A DNA stretch of 64,000 bases from Woeseiaceae bacterium (GTDB lineage: Bacteria; Pseudomonadota; Gammaproteobacteria; Steroidobacterales; Woeseiaceae). The notes under the pieces are model-generated. The model searched no databases. It saw nothing but the letters and a program-made list of their open reading frames with translations, and was not told the DNA's origin. Position numbers and translations under genes: made by a program. The stretch is from positions 35,433-99,432 of the forward strand of contig JAJFKR010000041.1 of the NCBI GenBank assembly GCA_021773095.1, read 5' to 3'. This document shows positions 17,829 through 26,123 of this stretch, piece after piece. How positions within the stretch are numbered: position 1 is the first letter of the stretch; every line of letters starts with the position of its first letter.

Positions 17829-18958
17829 GACAAAAGTCCCTTGGCAATGACAAGTTTCAGTATCTCGCTGGTACCGCCGCCGATCAGCGTGAAGCGGATG
17901 TCGCGGAGATATCGCTGCACCGGGTATTCCATGGCAAACCCGTAGGACGCAAACACTCTGGCCGCCTGGTCGCAAACAGTCAGTGCGGTTTCGCTGGCAA
18001 ACAACTTGCACATTGCGGATTGCTGAAGATGTGGCTTGCCGTTGTCTGCCAGCCAGGCCGTGTAATGTACAAAGTGCTCTGCCACTTCGAGTTCCGTGGC
18101 CATTTCTGCGAGCTTCAGCTTAATGGCCTGAAAAGCGCCGATGGGTTTGCCGAACTGCTGGCGCTCGCCCGCATAACGCACCGCCTCTTGCAGTGCGGCC
18201 CTGGCACAACCGATCGCCAATGCAGCGGTGATGATGCGGACTTCACCCAACAACTCGCGAAGATGTGACTCACCGTCACCCTCTTCCTTACTGAGACGGC
18301 AGTCATCCGGTACGAAGCAGCCGTCAAAAGCAAGCTCCGAGGTTGGGAAGGCACGCACGCCCATCTTGTCGATAGGTTTTCCCACATGAAGACCGTCATT
18401 ACTTTTCTCAACGAGGAATATGGTCAGCTTCTTGTCTTCACCGGCTTTGGCAAAGACTGTAAAAAAATCAGCCAGCGGAGCCTGGCTGATCCAGGTTTTT
18501 TGTCCATTCAAGACGTAGCCACCCTCAACCTTATCGGCCTGCGTACGCATTCCGTTGAGGTCACTGCCAGCATTCGGTTCGGTCATGCAGATGGCACCGA
18601 TTTTCTCGCCGGCGATCGCCGGCAGCAGCAATCGTTCGTGAATATCCTCGTTTCCCAGCAGGTGCAGGAATTTCGTGCCCATCAGGGACTGCATGGAGGC
18701 GGCACCAGCCAGAGCCAGTGAACCGCGTGCCAGTTCGGTCAGGGCCAGGCAATAAGTGAGCAAATCATGATTCGAGCCACCCGCATCTTCCGGGTAACGC
18801 ATGCCGAAAAAGCCCAATTTGCCCACTTCCCGGAACAATGCGATCGGGAACTCATGTGTTTCATCAAAGGCGGCCGCTTGCGGGGCGATCTCTTCGTCGC
18901 TGAAGCGCGCGAAGGTATCGCGGATTAGAACCTGTTCGTCTGTTAGCTCGAAATCCAT
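17825..18958 (-). CDS. iaaF: Acyl-CoA dehydrogenase, decarboxylating type (IaaF-like)
   Basis: A 377-residue acyl-CoA dehydrogenase with typical FAD-binding segments (MTEPNAGSDL near residue 125, QKTWISQA near 153, GERQQFGKPIGAFQ near 264). The position of the catalytic Glu of the medium-chain enzyme (YEGTS) is Gly361 here (IGGGTSE). The alternative base position used by isovaleryl-CoA dehydrogenase is Gln267. A dehydrogenase lacking both bases could still work if loss of CO2, not proton removal, creates the carbanion. That is the expected chemistry for (2-aminobenzyl)malonyl-CoA to 2-aminocinnamoyl-CoA, the IaaF reaction. The adjacent mutase supports this. Family is certain; the decarboxylating role is inferred. 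Confidence 0.85.
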   Translation of the reverse strand: MDFELTDEQVLIRDTFARFSDEEIAPQAAAFDETHEFPIALFREVGKLGFFGMRYPEDAGGSNHDLLTYCLALTELARGSLALAGAASMQSLMGTKFLHLLGNEDIHERLLLPAIAGEKIGAICMTEPNAGSDLNGMRTQADKVEGGYVLNGQKTWISQAPLADFFTVFAKAGEDKKLTIFLVEKSNDGLHVGKPIDKMGVRAFPTSELAFDGCFVPDDCRLSKEEGDGESHLRELLGEVRIITAALAIGCARAALQEAVRYAGERQQFGKPIGAFQAIKLKLAEMATELEVAEHFVHYTAWLADNGKPHLQQSAMCKLFASETALTVCDQAARVFASYGFAMEYPVQRYLRDIRFTLIGGGTSEILKLVIAKGLLS

Positions 18959-18963
18959 GGCAG

Positions 18964-20646
18964 TCAGCCTGACGGATCGTAGTTGTAGATAGATTTCGCA
19001 GCGTCTTTGGAAATAACACCATCGCGCACTTCCTGCCCGAGCGTGTCACGGTCCCGCTGTCGTGGATCACCGTAACCACCACCACCACCGGCGATCTGAT
19101 AATACACGGTGTTTCTGGGGACACCTGTTATCAGGTCTTTGTTGCGCGGAATGACCTCTTTACCGTCCGGGTAGGTCAGTTTGATCATATTCAGGCCCGC
19201 ATCCTGCCCACCGAAAAGACCGAAAGCAGGTCGGAAATCACCATCACCGAATGTGACCAGTTGAGTATCTTCCGAACCCAGCCGGTAAACGGTTTCCGTG
19301 CCGAGACCGCCGCGCCATCGTCCTGCTCCGGCGGAATCTGTCAGGAATTCGTGTTTGATCAGTGTGTGAGGTGTTTGTTGTTCGAACATTTCGTAATCCT
19401 GATCGAGCACGCCACCTGACGCGTCGATCATGCCGATATGGTCATAGCCATCCGTACCTTGCATGCCACCCGATCCGCCCTTCAGGCCCATAAAGAAGAT
19501 ATCGACAAAGTCTTCACCTTTATCCGGGTCGGTGCCGGTTGTCAGTGAACTGAGCAGGTGATTCCAGCCCGCCGTAATCCGATCCGGTATGACGGGGCCG
19601 AGGGCGCGAATAATGGCGTCGGCATTGGGCGGGCAAAGGTGATTGCCAAAGGTAGTTGCCTTCGGATAGGACGCATTCAGAATTGTGCCCTCCGGAATAA
19701 TAATGTCGATGGGTTGCACCATCCCTTCGTTGTGCGGGATATCGGGGTTAACCATTTGCAGAAACGTAAGAATGGTTGCGGACGCACTCGAGGTAAAAGT
19801 GCCGTTGACGAAACCGTTGGTCTGCTCATCGGTATCGCTGTAATCAAAGCTAATGTGCCGGTCTTCAATCCTGATCCTGACCCGGATCGTAAACGTACTT
19901 CCCTCGTGGCGCCCGTCATAATAGACGAAGCCCTCACCTTCATATTCGCCATTGGGCATTTTGCTGATTTCCGATTCCATCATCTTGCGCGTGGCATCGA
20001 ATAACGCAACTTTGTGGGTTTCAAAGCTCTCGAACCCGTATTTCTCCAGTAGCTTCTGCATGCGGCGTTCGCCGACAGTGCAGGCACCCATCTGCGCGCG
20101 CATATCGTGTTGCACTATGTCAAAGCGAATGTTGGCGAAGATCAGATCCCACACATCTTTTCGCAGCTTGCCGCGATCGTAGACTTTTACCGGAGGAATC
20201 CGCAGGCCTTCCTGCCAGACTTCCACGGCATTGGGGTTGTAGCCGCCAGCCACAGCACCGCCGATGTCGGCCTGGTGGCCCTTCGCGGCCGACCAGGCAA
20301 CCAGTTTGCCCGCGAAGAAAATAGGCTGAAAGACGGCGACATCATTGTTCTGGTTTCCCATGGAGAAAACGTCGTTGTGAAAGATCACGTCGCCTTCATT
20401 GATATCGCCGTCGAAAAACTCAGTGATGTATTTGCAGACCGGCGCCAGGGAGAATGCGAGGATGGGAAGATTCTCCATCTGCTCAAGCATGTTGCCATCG
20501 GCATCATAAAGACCAGTGACGAAGTCCTTAGCCTCACAAAGAATCGGCGACCGTGCTGTCTGTTGAATGGACATGCTCATTTCATCGGCGATGGACTTGA
20601 ACGTGCGGGCATAGACCGACAGCAGGATAGGATCCACACTACTCAT
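18964..20646 (-). CDS. Hydantoinase B/oxoprolinase family subunit
   Basis: A 560-residue HyuB-family protein with the usual N-terminus (SVDPILLSVYARTFKSIADEM), the metal-site region (FHNDVFSMGNQNNDVAVFQP) and the family's glycine-rich tail (GGGGGYGDPRQRD). It partners HyuA, encoded upstream with an ATGA overlap, in an ATP-dependent hydrolase or carboxylase. Known relatives include 5-oxoprolinase, N-methylhydantoinase, caprolactamase and acetophenone carboxylase. With the molybdenum hydroxylase and B12 mutase in the same operon, ATP-dependent opening of the lactam ring of oxindole-3-acetate is the most economical reading (IaaCE-type). Confidence 0.88.
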   Translation of the reverse strand: MSSVDPILLSVYARTFKSIADEMSMSIQQTARSPILCEAKDFVTGLYDADGNMLEQMENLPILAFSLAPVCKYITEFFDGDINEGDVIFHNDVFSMGNQNNDVAVFQPIFFAGKLVAWSAAKGHQADIGGAVAGGYNPNAVEVWQEGLRIPPVKVYDRGKLRKDVWDLIFANIRFDIVQHDMRAQMGACTVGERRMQKLLEKYGFESFETHKVALFDATRKMMESEISKMPNGEYEGEGFVYYDGRHEGSTFTIRVRIRIEDRHISFDYSDTDEQTNGFVNGTFTSSASATILTFLQMVNPDIPHNEGMVQPIDIIIPEGTILNASYPKATTFGNHLCPPNADAIIRALGPVIPDRITAGWNHLLSSLTTGTDPDKGEDFVDIFFMGLKGGSGGMQGTDGYDHIGMIDASGGVLDQDYEMFEQQTPHTLIKHEFLTDSAGAGRWRGGLGTETVYRLGSEDTQLVTFGDGDFRPAFGLFGGQDAGLNMIKLTYPDGKEVIPRNKDLITGVPRNTVYYQIAGGGGGYGDPRQRDRDTLGQEVRDGVISKDAAKSIYNYDPSG

Positions 20647-22760
20647 GGCTGTACCCCCTTAAGGGCATTGGCGACAAGATCTTCACGGCCCTTTTTATAC
20701 AAGGCGAAGGAACCGAATTCATCCACCAGGCAATCGAAGGATTCGTCCACGAAAATAGCCGTCGTGACCTGTTCAATTATTGCGGGACCAGCCACCTGGT
20801 TGCCGTAGCGCATTTTGTGACCATCATAAACCGGCACGGTCAAAAATGATTTTTCGGTAGGGATATACGCCGGACGTTCACCTTTTAGCGCATTGGATGG
20901 GTCCATACCGGCAAACGGCTCTTTCCTGAACACAGGTTTTTCCGTGACCCCCAATGCCTGGACACGCACATTGATGATTTCAATAGGAGCGGCCTGGTCT
21001 TTGAGCGAATAACCATACAGACGGTTGTGCTCGTCATGAAAAATATCAGCAATAGAATTCATATCCCGTGCCTCGAGTGCAGCCTGCGGTACTACAAATG
21101 AGACTTCGTGATACTGCTTCAGATAACGGCAATCCAGTTTGATCCGGTAGTCCTGTCGCTCTTCCGGTATCTGCTCCTCTTCAAGCAAACGCTTGCCATC
21201 CTGAGTCATGCCAGCGGTCAGAGCATCGAGTTCGTGCCAATCGATATGCTCCAGATGGGTAACAAAAGTGCGCACGAAATCGTGTTGCATATTGGCCATC
21301 AGCATACCGACCGCACAAAGTATGGAAGATTCTCGCGGCACGATTTGAAAAGGGATTTCCAGTTCTTCACAAATCGAGCAGGAGTGCAGAGGGCCTGCGC
21401 CACCAGCAACGACCAAAGGAAATTCTCGCGGATCGAAGCCGCGCTTGATGGTGATTTCCCTCACCCCCTGCGCCATGTTATTGCACGACACGCGGTACAT
21501 GCCGGCTGCCGCTTCCTCTATATTCATATTAAGCGGCTTCGCAATATGTTCCTCGATGGCATGTCTTGCGGCATCCATATCGAGTTCCATTTTGCCTCCG
21601 GCAAAAAAGTCAGGGTTCAGATACCCGAGTACGAGGTTGGCATCGGTGCAGGTGGGTAACTCCCCGCCTTTTCGATAGCTCGCGGGCCCGGGATCGGCCC
21701 CCGCGCTTTGCGGTCCCATCCGCAACAAGCCACCGTCATCGATCCAGCCAATCGAGCCACCGCCGGCGCCAATAGTGTGAATTCCCAGCATAGGCAGGGC
21801 AATGCGATGACGGTCAATCGTACCTTCATTGACCACTACGGGAGTTCCGACGACGAGGGCGGCCTCGAAACTCGTGCCTCCCATATCGATCACGATGCAA
21901 TTGTCCTGTTTGTGCGCGCGGGCATAAGACTGGCCGGCAGCAGGGCCGGCGGCCGGGCCTGAAAGAAGTGTCAATGCGGCACTTTCCCGAGCCACAACCG
22001 GCGACATCACGCCACCGTTTGATTGCATGATGAGAAGAATGCCGTCAAAGCCGATCCCGCCAAGCTTATCGATTAGCTGATCGAGGTAATGGCTCAGAAT
22101 GGGGCCGATATAGGTATTGAGAGCCGTCGTGCTGACGCGTTCGTAAAACCGGATTGAGGGAAGCAAGCTGCTCGATACTGTCAGGTAGGCATCTGGCAGG
22201 AGTTTTCGCACCAATTGTGCAGCGACCTGTTCGTGTTCATGATTTGCAAACGCATTCATGAAACAGATGGCAACCGCTTCAACACCTTCTTTTTTGAATA
22301 ATTCGATTGCTCCTTCTATTTCAGCCAGGGACAGGGGCGTGGTCTCCTTGCCGTTCCGATCGATACGGCCTTCAACTCCCTGGCGCAGGTAACGCGGCAC
22401 CAGCGGTTTAACATTTGTGTAGCGGTTGTTGTATTGCTCTTCACGGATGCCGCGGCGCATCTCCAGGGCGTCGCGCATTCCCTTGGTGGTTAGCAGGCCC
22501 GCCCTGGCACCGGCGCGCGTTAGCGTGGCATTTGTAGTGACGGTAGTGCCGTGCACAATGGTTTCGATAGTGCCAGCGAATTCCTCGACACTCATGGGTG
22601 GATCCAATGATGCCGCAATTTCGCTCAAGCCATTGATGACCGCAATCGAGGGATCGGCGGGTGTCGATAATACCTTGAAGATCTCAGGGTCACGATCGTC
22701 CCAGGCAACCAGAAAATCAGTGAACGTTCCACCAACATCGATACCGATCTTCAATCCCAT
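20643..22760 (-). CDS. Hydantoinase A/oxoprolinase family subunit
   Basis: A 705-residue HyuA-family ATPase subunit. The actin-like phosphate loops are GIDVGGTFTDF at residue 6 and IDMGGTSFEAALV near 290. GGAGPLHSCSICEEL near 445 is also characteristic of the family. The ATG at 22760 is preceded by GAGGTGG, and the gene is the first of the eleven-gene operon. ATP is expected to activate the amide (or CO2) as a phosphorylated intermediate, which HyuB resolves. Carboxylation of a ketone cannot be excluded, but acetone and acetophenone carboxylases need extra subunits that are absent here. Expression probably starts at the palindrome-overlapped promoter at 22805-22819. Confidence 0.88.
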   Translation of the reverse strand: MGLKIGIDVGGTFTDFLVAWDDRDPEIFKVLSTPADPSIAVINGLSEIAASLDPPMSVEEFAGTIETIVHGTTVTTNATLTRAGARAGLLTTKGMRDALEMRRGIREEQYNNRYTNVKPLVPRYLRQGVEGRIDRNGKETTPLSLAEIEGAIELFKKEGVEAVAICFMNAFANHEHEQVAAQLVRKLLPDAYLTVSSSLLPSIRFYERVSTTALNTYIGPILSHYLDQLIDKLGGIGFDGILLIMQSNGGVMSPVVARESAALTLLSGPAAGPAAGQSYARAHKQDNCIVIDMGGTSFEAALVVGTPVVVNEGTIDRHRIALPMLGIHTIGAGGGSIGWIDDGGLLRMGPQSAGADPGPASYRKGGELPTCTDANLVLGYLNPDFFAGGKMELDMDAARHAIEEHIAKPLNMNIEEAAAGMYRVSCNNMAQGVREITIKRGFDPREFPLVVAGGAGPLHSCSICEELEIPFQIVPRESSILCAVGMLMANMQHDFVRTFVTHLEHIDWHELDALTAGMTQDGKRLLEEEQIPEERQDYRIKLDCRYLKQYHEVSFVVPQAALEARDMNSIADIFHDEHNRLYGYSLKDQAAPIEIINVRVQALGVTEKPVFRKEPFAGMDPSNALKGERPAYIPTEKSFLTVPVYDGHKMRYGNQVAGPAIIEQVTTAIFVDESFDCLVDEFGSFALYKKGREDLVANALKGVQP

Positions 22761-22784
22761 TGCACTTCCACCTCACCGCGATCG

Positions 22785-22813
22785 TTGCACAAAATTATAT
22801 GAATAATCATAAT
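22785..22813 (+). promoter_or_regulatory. Candidate promoter of the marR-thiolase unit
   Basis: TTGCAC (22785-22790), a 17-base spacer and CATAAT (22808-22813) make a good sigma-70 match on the plus strand, about 55 bases before the marR ATG at 22868. On the minus strand TTGAGA followed 17 bases later by TCATAT could serve the iaa-like operon. Both -10 regions overlap the palindrome at 22805-22819. Confidence 0.5.
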
Positions 22814-22819
22814 ATGATT
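22805..22819. promoter_or_regulatory. Perfect palindrome, candidate MarR operator
   Basis: AATCAT-AAT-ATGATT is a perfect inverted repeat with 6-base arms and a 3-base centre, a size typical of MarR-dimer operators. It overlaps the -10 elements of both divergent promoters between the iaa-like operon and marR. Repression of both units and release by an aromatic acid or its CoA ester would follow, as known for MarR regulators of auxin (iac, iad) and aromatic pathways. Confidence 0.55.
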
Positions 22820-22867
22820 TTGAATAGTGTATACTCTCAAACGCCTGTATTCAATGAACACAACGCC

Positions 22868-23386
22868 ATGACGAGGTATTTTATCGACGACTATCTTGCG
22901 TACTTGCTCGCTCAGGCGAGTCAGGCCGTAAGCAACGAGTTTCGCTCCTGCCTGGCGGCAGCGGATGTATCGGTCATCGAATGGAGAGTGCTCTCGACCT
23001 TGTCTGATCATCCGCAGATTTCGGTCGGGCAATTATCGGAAATCGTCATGTGCAAGCAGCCCACGCTGTCACGGGCGATCGATCGAATGGAAGCAAAAGG
23101 CTGGATTACTCGCTCACTGAGTCGCCAGGACAGGAGAATGATCGCTGTTACCATTGACAAGCCCGGGGTGCAGCTCACCAGACCCTTGCTGGTCAAGGCG
23201 AAGGAGTTGGAAGAATCCGAGCTAAAAGGGTTTAGCAAAAAAGAAATTCAAACCTTGAAAAAAATACTCCGGGACCTGGTTGATCATTGTTCAAACAGGA
23301 ATGTGCAGGACAGCAGTAGTGAGGAGGATCAGGCGCTCACTCGAGTGGTTGCAAATTATCGATCGGCAACGAAGCAGAGATCATAA
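22868..23386 (+). CDS. MarR-family transcriptional regulator
   Basis: A winged-helix regulator of about 172 residues when started at the ATG at 22868 (TRYFIDDYLAYLLAQASQAV). Two earlier in-frame ATGs would run into the promoter and operator region and are disfavoured. The DNA-binding helices (SVGQLSEIVMCKQPTLSRAI) and the wing (RSLSRQDRRMIAVTI) are clear. It lies directly upstream of the thiolase gene (2-base gap) and is divergent from the iaa-like operon. It probably represses both units through the palindrome at 22805. The effector is unknown; indoleacetate or a CoA intermediate is the obvious candidate. Confidence 0.9.
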   Translation: MTRYFIDDYLAYLLAQASQAVSNEFRSCLAAADVSVIEWRVLSTLSDHPQISVGQLSEIVMCKQPTLSRAIDRMEAKGWITRSLSRQDRRMIAVTIDKPGVQLTRPLLVKAKELEESELKGFSKKEIQTLKKILRDLVDHCSNRNVQDSSSEEDQALTRVVANYRSATKQRS

Positions 23387-23388
23387 GC

Positions 23389-24594
23389 ATGGCGTTCAAA
23401 GCAGAAATTCCATATGGCAATTACTGGAGCACGCCATTTGCAAAATGGCAAGGAAGCCTGGCCAGCCTGCACAGCGTGAAATTTGCAGCTCACGTTGCTA
23501 CTCACGAACTGGGAAAACGCGATATTCCCGTTGAAACATTTGACTTTGGCGTGCTCGGAATCACGACTCCACAGCAGCACTCGTTTTATGGTTCGCCCTG
23601 GCTAATGGGTATGTTAGGTGCTGGCAACGTTGGTGGGCCAACGGTCAGTCAGGCTTGCGCGACCAGCGTTCGTAGCATGCTTGCGGCCGTACAGGAGATC
23701 GAAACCGACATGGCCACCTGTGCATTGGCAATATGCTGTGACCGGACGTCGAACGGCCCACACATCTATTATCCGGCCCCGAATGGCATCGGTGGCACTG
23801 GCGATTCGGAAAATTGCGTACTTGATAACATGATGACGGATCCATTGGGAAATCACTCAATGATTCAAACCGCCGAAAACGTCGCCGCACGTTATCAATT
23901 ATCAACCGAACAGCAGCATGAGCTGGTGTTGCGGCGTGAGGAGCAGTATCAGGACGCGCTGGCTGACCAATGCGCTTTCCAGAAAAGATACATGACACTC
24001 CCGTTCGATGTACCGAATGCAAAGTTTCGCAAAACAGTAGCGACACTGCATGGGGATGAAGGAATTGCCGCGTCCACAGCAGAAGGACTGGCGAATCTCA
24101 AGCCGGTACTGGACGGTGGAACAGTGACATACGGCGCCCAGACACACCCGGCTGATGGTAATGCAGGGATGATTTTTGCAACGCCTGAAAAAGCGGCCGA
24201 CCTAAGTACCGATCCGAAAATTGCGGTGCGCATTCTTGGCTTCGGACTTGCACGGGCCGAGCTCGCCTACATGCCCGAGGCACCGGTCCCGGCAGCAGAG
24301 AAGGCGCTGCAGCAAGCAGCAATGACCATACAACAGGTGGATGCCGTCAAGACTCACAATCCATTCGTTGCCAATGACCTGGTATTCGCCAGGGCGACCG
24401 GAGCGGATGTAACGAAAATGAATAATTACGGTTGCTCACTGGTTTGGGGTCACCCGAATGCCCCGACGGGCCTGCGTTCCAGTATCGAGTTAATCGAGGA
24501 GTTGGTCGTGCGTGGCGGTGGCGTGGGATTGTTTACCGGCTGCGCTGCGGGGGACACGGCGATGGCCGTGTTACTCGAAGTGGGTGATCGCTGA
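23389..24594 (+). CDS. Thiolase-family protein (3-oxoacyl-CoA thiolase)
   Basis: A 401-residue thiolase. The nucleophilic cysteine lies in SQACATSVRSM near residue 88, the histidine motif is GHPNAPTGLRS near 355, and the C-terminal catalytic cysteine is in FTGCAAGDTAMA near 386. The GHP motif is slightly altered from the common GHPxGxTG. It is cotranscribed with marR. In the proposed pathway it would split 2-aminobenzoylacetyl-CoA with CoA into 2-aminobenzoyl-CoA and acetyl-CoA, closing the side-chain oxidation begun by the operon on the other strand. Other 3-oxoacyl-CoA substrates are possible. Confidence 0.87.
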   Translation: MAFKAEIPYGNYWSTPFAKWQGSLASLHSVKFAAHVATHELGKRDIPVETFDFGVLGITTPQQHSFYGSPWLMGMLGAGNVGGPTVSQACATSVRSMLAAVQEIETDMATCALAICCDRTSNGPHIYYPAPNGIGGTGDSENCVLDNMMTDPLGNHSMIQTAENVAARYQLSTEQQHELVLRREEQYQDALADQCAFQKRYMTLPFDVPNAKFRKTVATLHGDEGIAASTAEGLANLKPVLDGGTVTYGAQTHPADGNAGMIFATPEKAADLSTDPKIAVRILGFGLARAELAYMPEAPVPAAEKALQQAAMTIQQVDAVKTHNPFVANDLVFARATGADVTKMNNYGCSLVWGHPNAPTGLRSSIELIEELVVRGGGVGLFTGCAAGDTAMAVLLEVGDR

Positions 24595-24617
24595 CAAACC
24601 GTCAGCCAAGACTACTG

Positions 24618-26123
24618 CTACACCGTGTCGCGCAACATTTCCTTCACGACTTTGCCCATTGCATTACGCGGCAGCCGGTCCAAAAAAACGACTTCGCGTG
24701 GCATTGCGAATGGAGCGATACGCCCTTCGCAGAAATTAAGGATTCTTTCGGCATCCCGCACGTCACCTTTTGGCACGATGACCGCAACCACAACCTCGCC
24801 CCAGTAATCATCTGGCCGGCCTATTATCGCGACTTCGCTCAAGTCCGGACATTGGCTCAATACTTTCTCGATGACGGCCGGGTAGATATTCTCGCCACCC
24901 GAAATGATCATGTCCTTGATGCGTCCATCGACGTACAGGAAACCGTCGTGGTCGTAATGTGCGATATCCCCGGTGTGTAACCAACCGTCGGTCAATGCAG
25001 CGGCAGTTGCTGCAGGGTCGTTCCAGTATTCGCTCATGACATTGGGGCCACGGACGAGTATTTCGCCTTTTTCTCCAGACGCAACGTCGTGGCAATCTTC
25101 GTCCACGAGGCGAATATCGCAATGCATGGCGGGCTTACCCGTTGACGCGGGTCTTTTCATCGTCTCCCGGTATGGCATGTAGGCTGCGATGGGTGCCGTT
25201 TCAGTAGAGCCGTACACCTGGACAAGCGGTACGCCGCGCTCGCCCACCGTCCGAACCATATCTTCCGGCACGATCGTGGAGCCGACGCCGATCATGCGCA
25301 AGCGGCTGAAGTCGGCAGTTTCCCAACGCGTGTCGTCAGTCAGGTCGTGCACAATAGTGGGTACGACCAGTGTCAACGTGATGCCGTCATTTTCGACGGC
25401 ATCGAAAAACAGCCCTGTCTCAAAGCGACGCAGAAGCACCACGGTTGCCCCGGCATGGAGTGCAGGCAGAGTCTGGATATTCAGTCCACCGACGTGAAAC
25501 ATGGGGAGTATCGTCAGTATGACGTCTGCACTGCTCAGATCATGCATATGGGCGGAATTCGCGGCGTTGCAGAGCAAGCCATTGTTGCTGAGCAGCGCCC
25601 CCTTTGGTTTTCCGGTGGTGCCTGAGGTGTAACACAGCAATACCGGGTCATCGGGGCCGCCAATATCGTCAGCATGGACCGTCGTGTCATCGCCTGACAG
25701 CAGTTTGTCGTAGGAAATCCAGCCGGACCGAGGCTCGCCATACGCTATTTTCTGAATCGGCCCGATATCCTGGTCGATGTCTTCCAAATGTCCGACGAAT
25801 TCAGGTTCGACGAACAGACATTGCGGCCTTGCATCATTGAGCATGGAAACATGCTCCGGGCCTGCGAGACGCCAGTTCAGCGGTGCCAGTATCGCGCCGA
25901 CGCGCGCACAGGCGAAAAGCAGCAGCAACATCTCCGGCGAATTGAGCCCAAGGTAGGCGATACGATCACCGTGCGAAACGTCGAGTTCGCTAAGCAACGC
26001 ATCAGCGAGCCGATTTGCCTTGCTCGCGACCTCGGCGTAGTTCAAGTTCTGACCTTCGCACCGGATGGCACATTTATCGGGCTGGGCATCCGCCTGATGC
26101 TGGATCCAGTGCGACAGGTTCAC
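24618..26123 (-). CDS. AMP-forming acyl-CoA ligase
   Basis: A 501-residue acyl-CoA synthetase started at the GTG at 26123, which overlaps the boxR stop as GTGA. The phosphate loop is YTSGTTGKPKGA near residue 160, the adenine-binding motif is YGSTETAPI, the hinge region is GRIKDMIISGGENIYP, and the catalytic lysine lies in RNAMGKVVK at the C-terminus. It belongs to the broad FadD/medium-chain-type group, not the benzoate-CoA ligase group encoded at 3434. By context it could activate indoleacetate (Aromatoleum has an indoleacetate-CoA ligase, IaaB), 4-hydroxybenzoate or a dicarboxylic ring-cleavage product. The sequence alone does not decide. Confidence 0.85.
   Translation of the reverse strand: MNLSHWIQHQADAQPDKCAIRCEGQNLNYAEVASKANRLADALLSELDVSHGDRIAYLGLNSPEMLLLLFACARVGAILAPLNWRLAGPEHVSMLNDARPQCLFVEPEFVGHLEDIDQDIGPIQKIAYGEPRSGWISYDKLLSGDDTTVHADDIGGPDDPVLLCYTSGTTGKPKGALLSNNGLLCNAANSAHMHDLSSADVILTILPMFHVGGLNIQTLPALHAGATVVLLRRFETGLFFDAVENDGITLTLVVPTIVHDLTDDTRWETADFSRLRMIGVGSTIVPEDMVRTVGERGVPLVQVYGSTETAPIAAYMPYRETMKRPASTGKPAMHCDIRLVDEDCHDVASGEKGEILVRGPNVMSEYWNDPAATAAALTDGWLHTGDIAHYDHDGFLYVDGRIKDMIISGGENIYPAVIEKVLSQCPDLSEVAIIGRPDDYWGEVVVAVIVPKGDVRDAERILNFCEGRIAPFAMPREVVFLDRLPRNAMGKVVKEMLRDTV

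Noticed and set aside
17440..17853. Longer mutase start, adding 138 residues upstream of the ATG at 17439
   Set aside because: The extra part is read through the B12-subunit gene in another frame, is rich in Gly, Arg and Pro and has no family similarity. The ATG at 17439 overlaps the upstream stop as ATGA.
18964..22760. HyuA/HyuB as an acetone or acetophenone carboxylase
   Set aside because: Those enzymes need additional subunits not present here, and the neighbouring mutase, dehydrogenase and molybdenum hydroxylase point to lactam hydrolysis instead. Not fully excluded.
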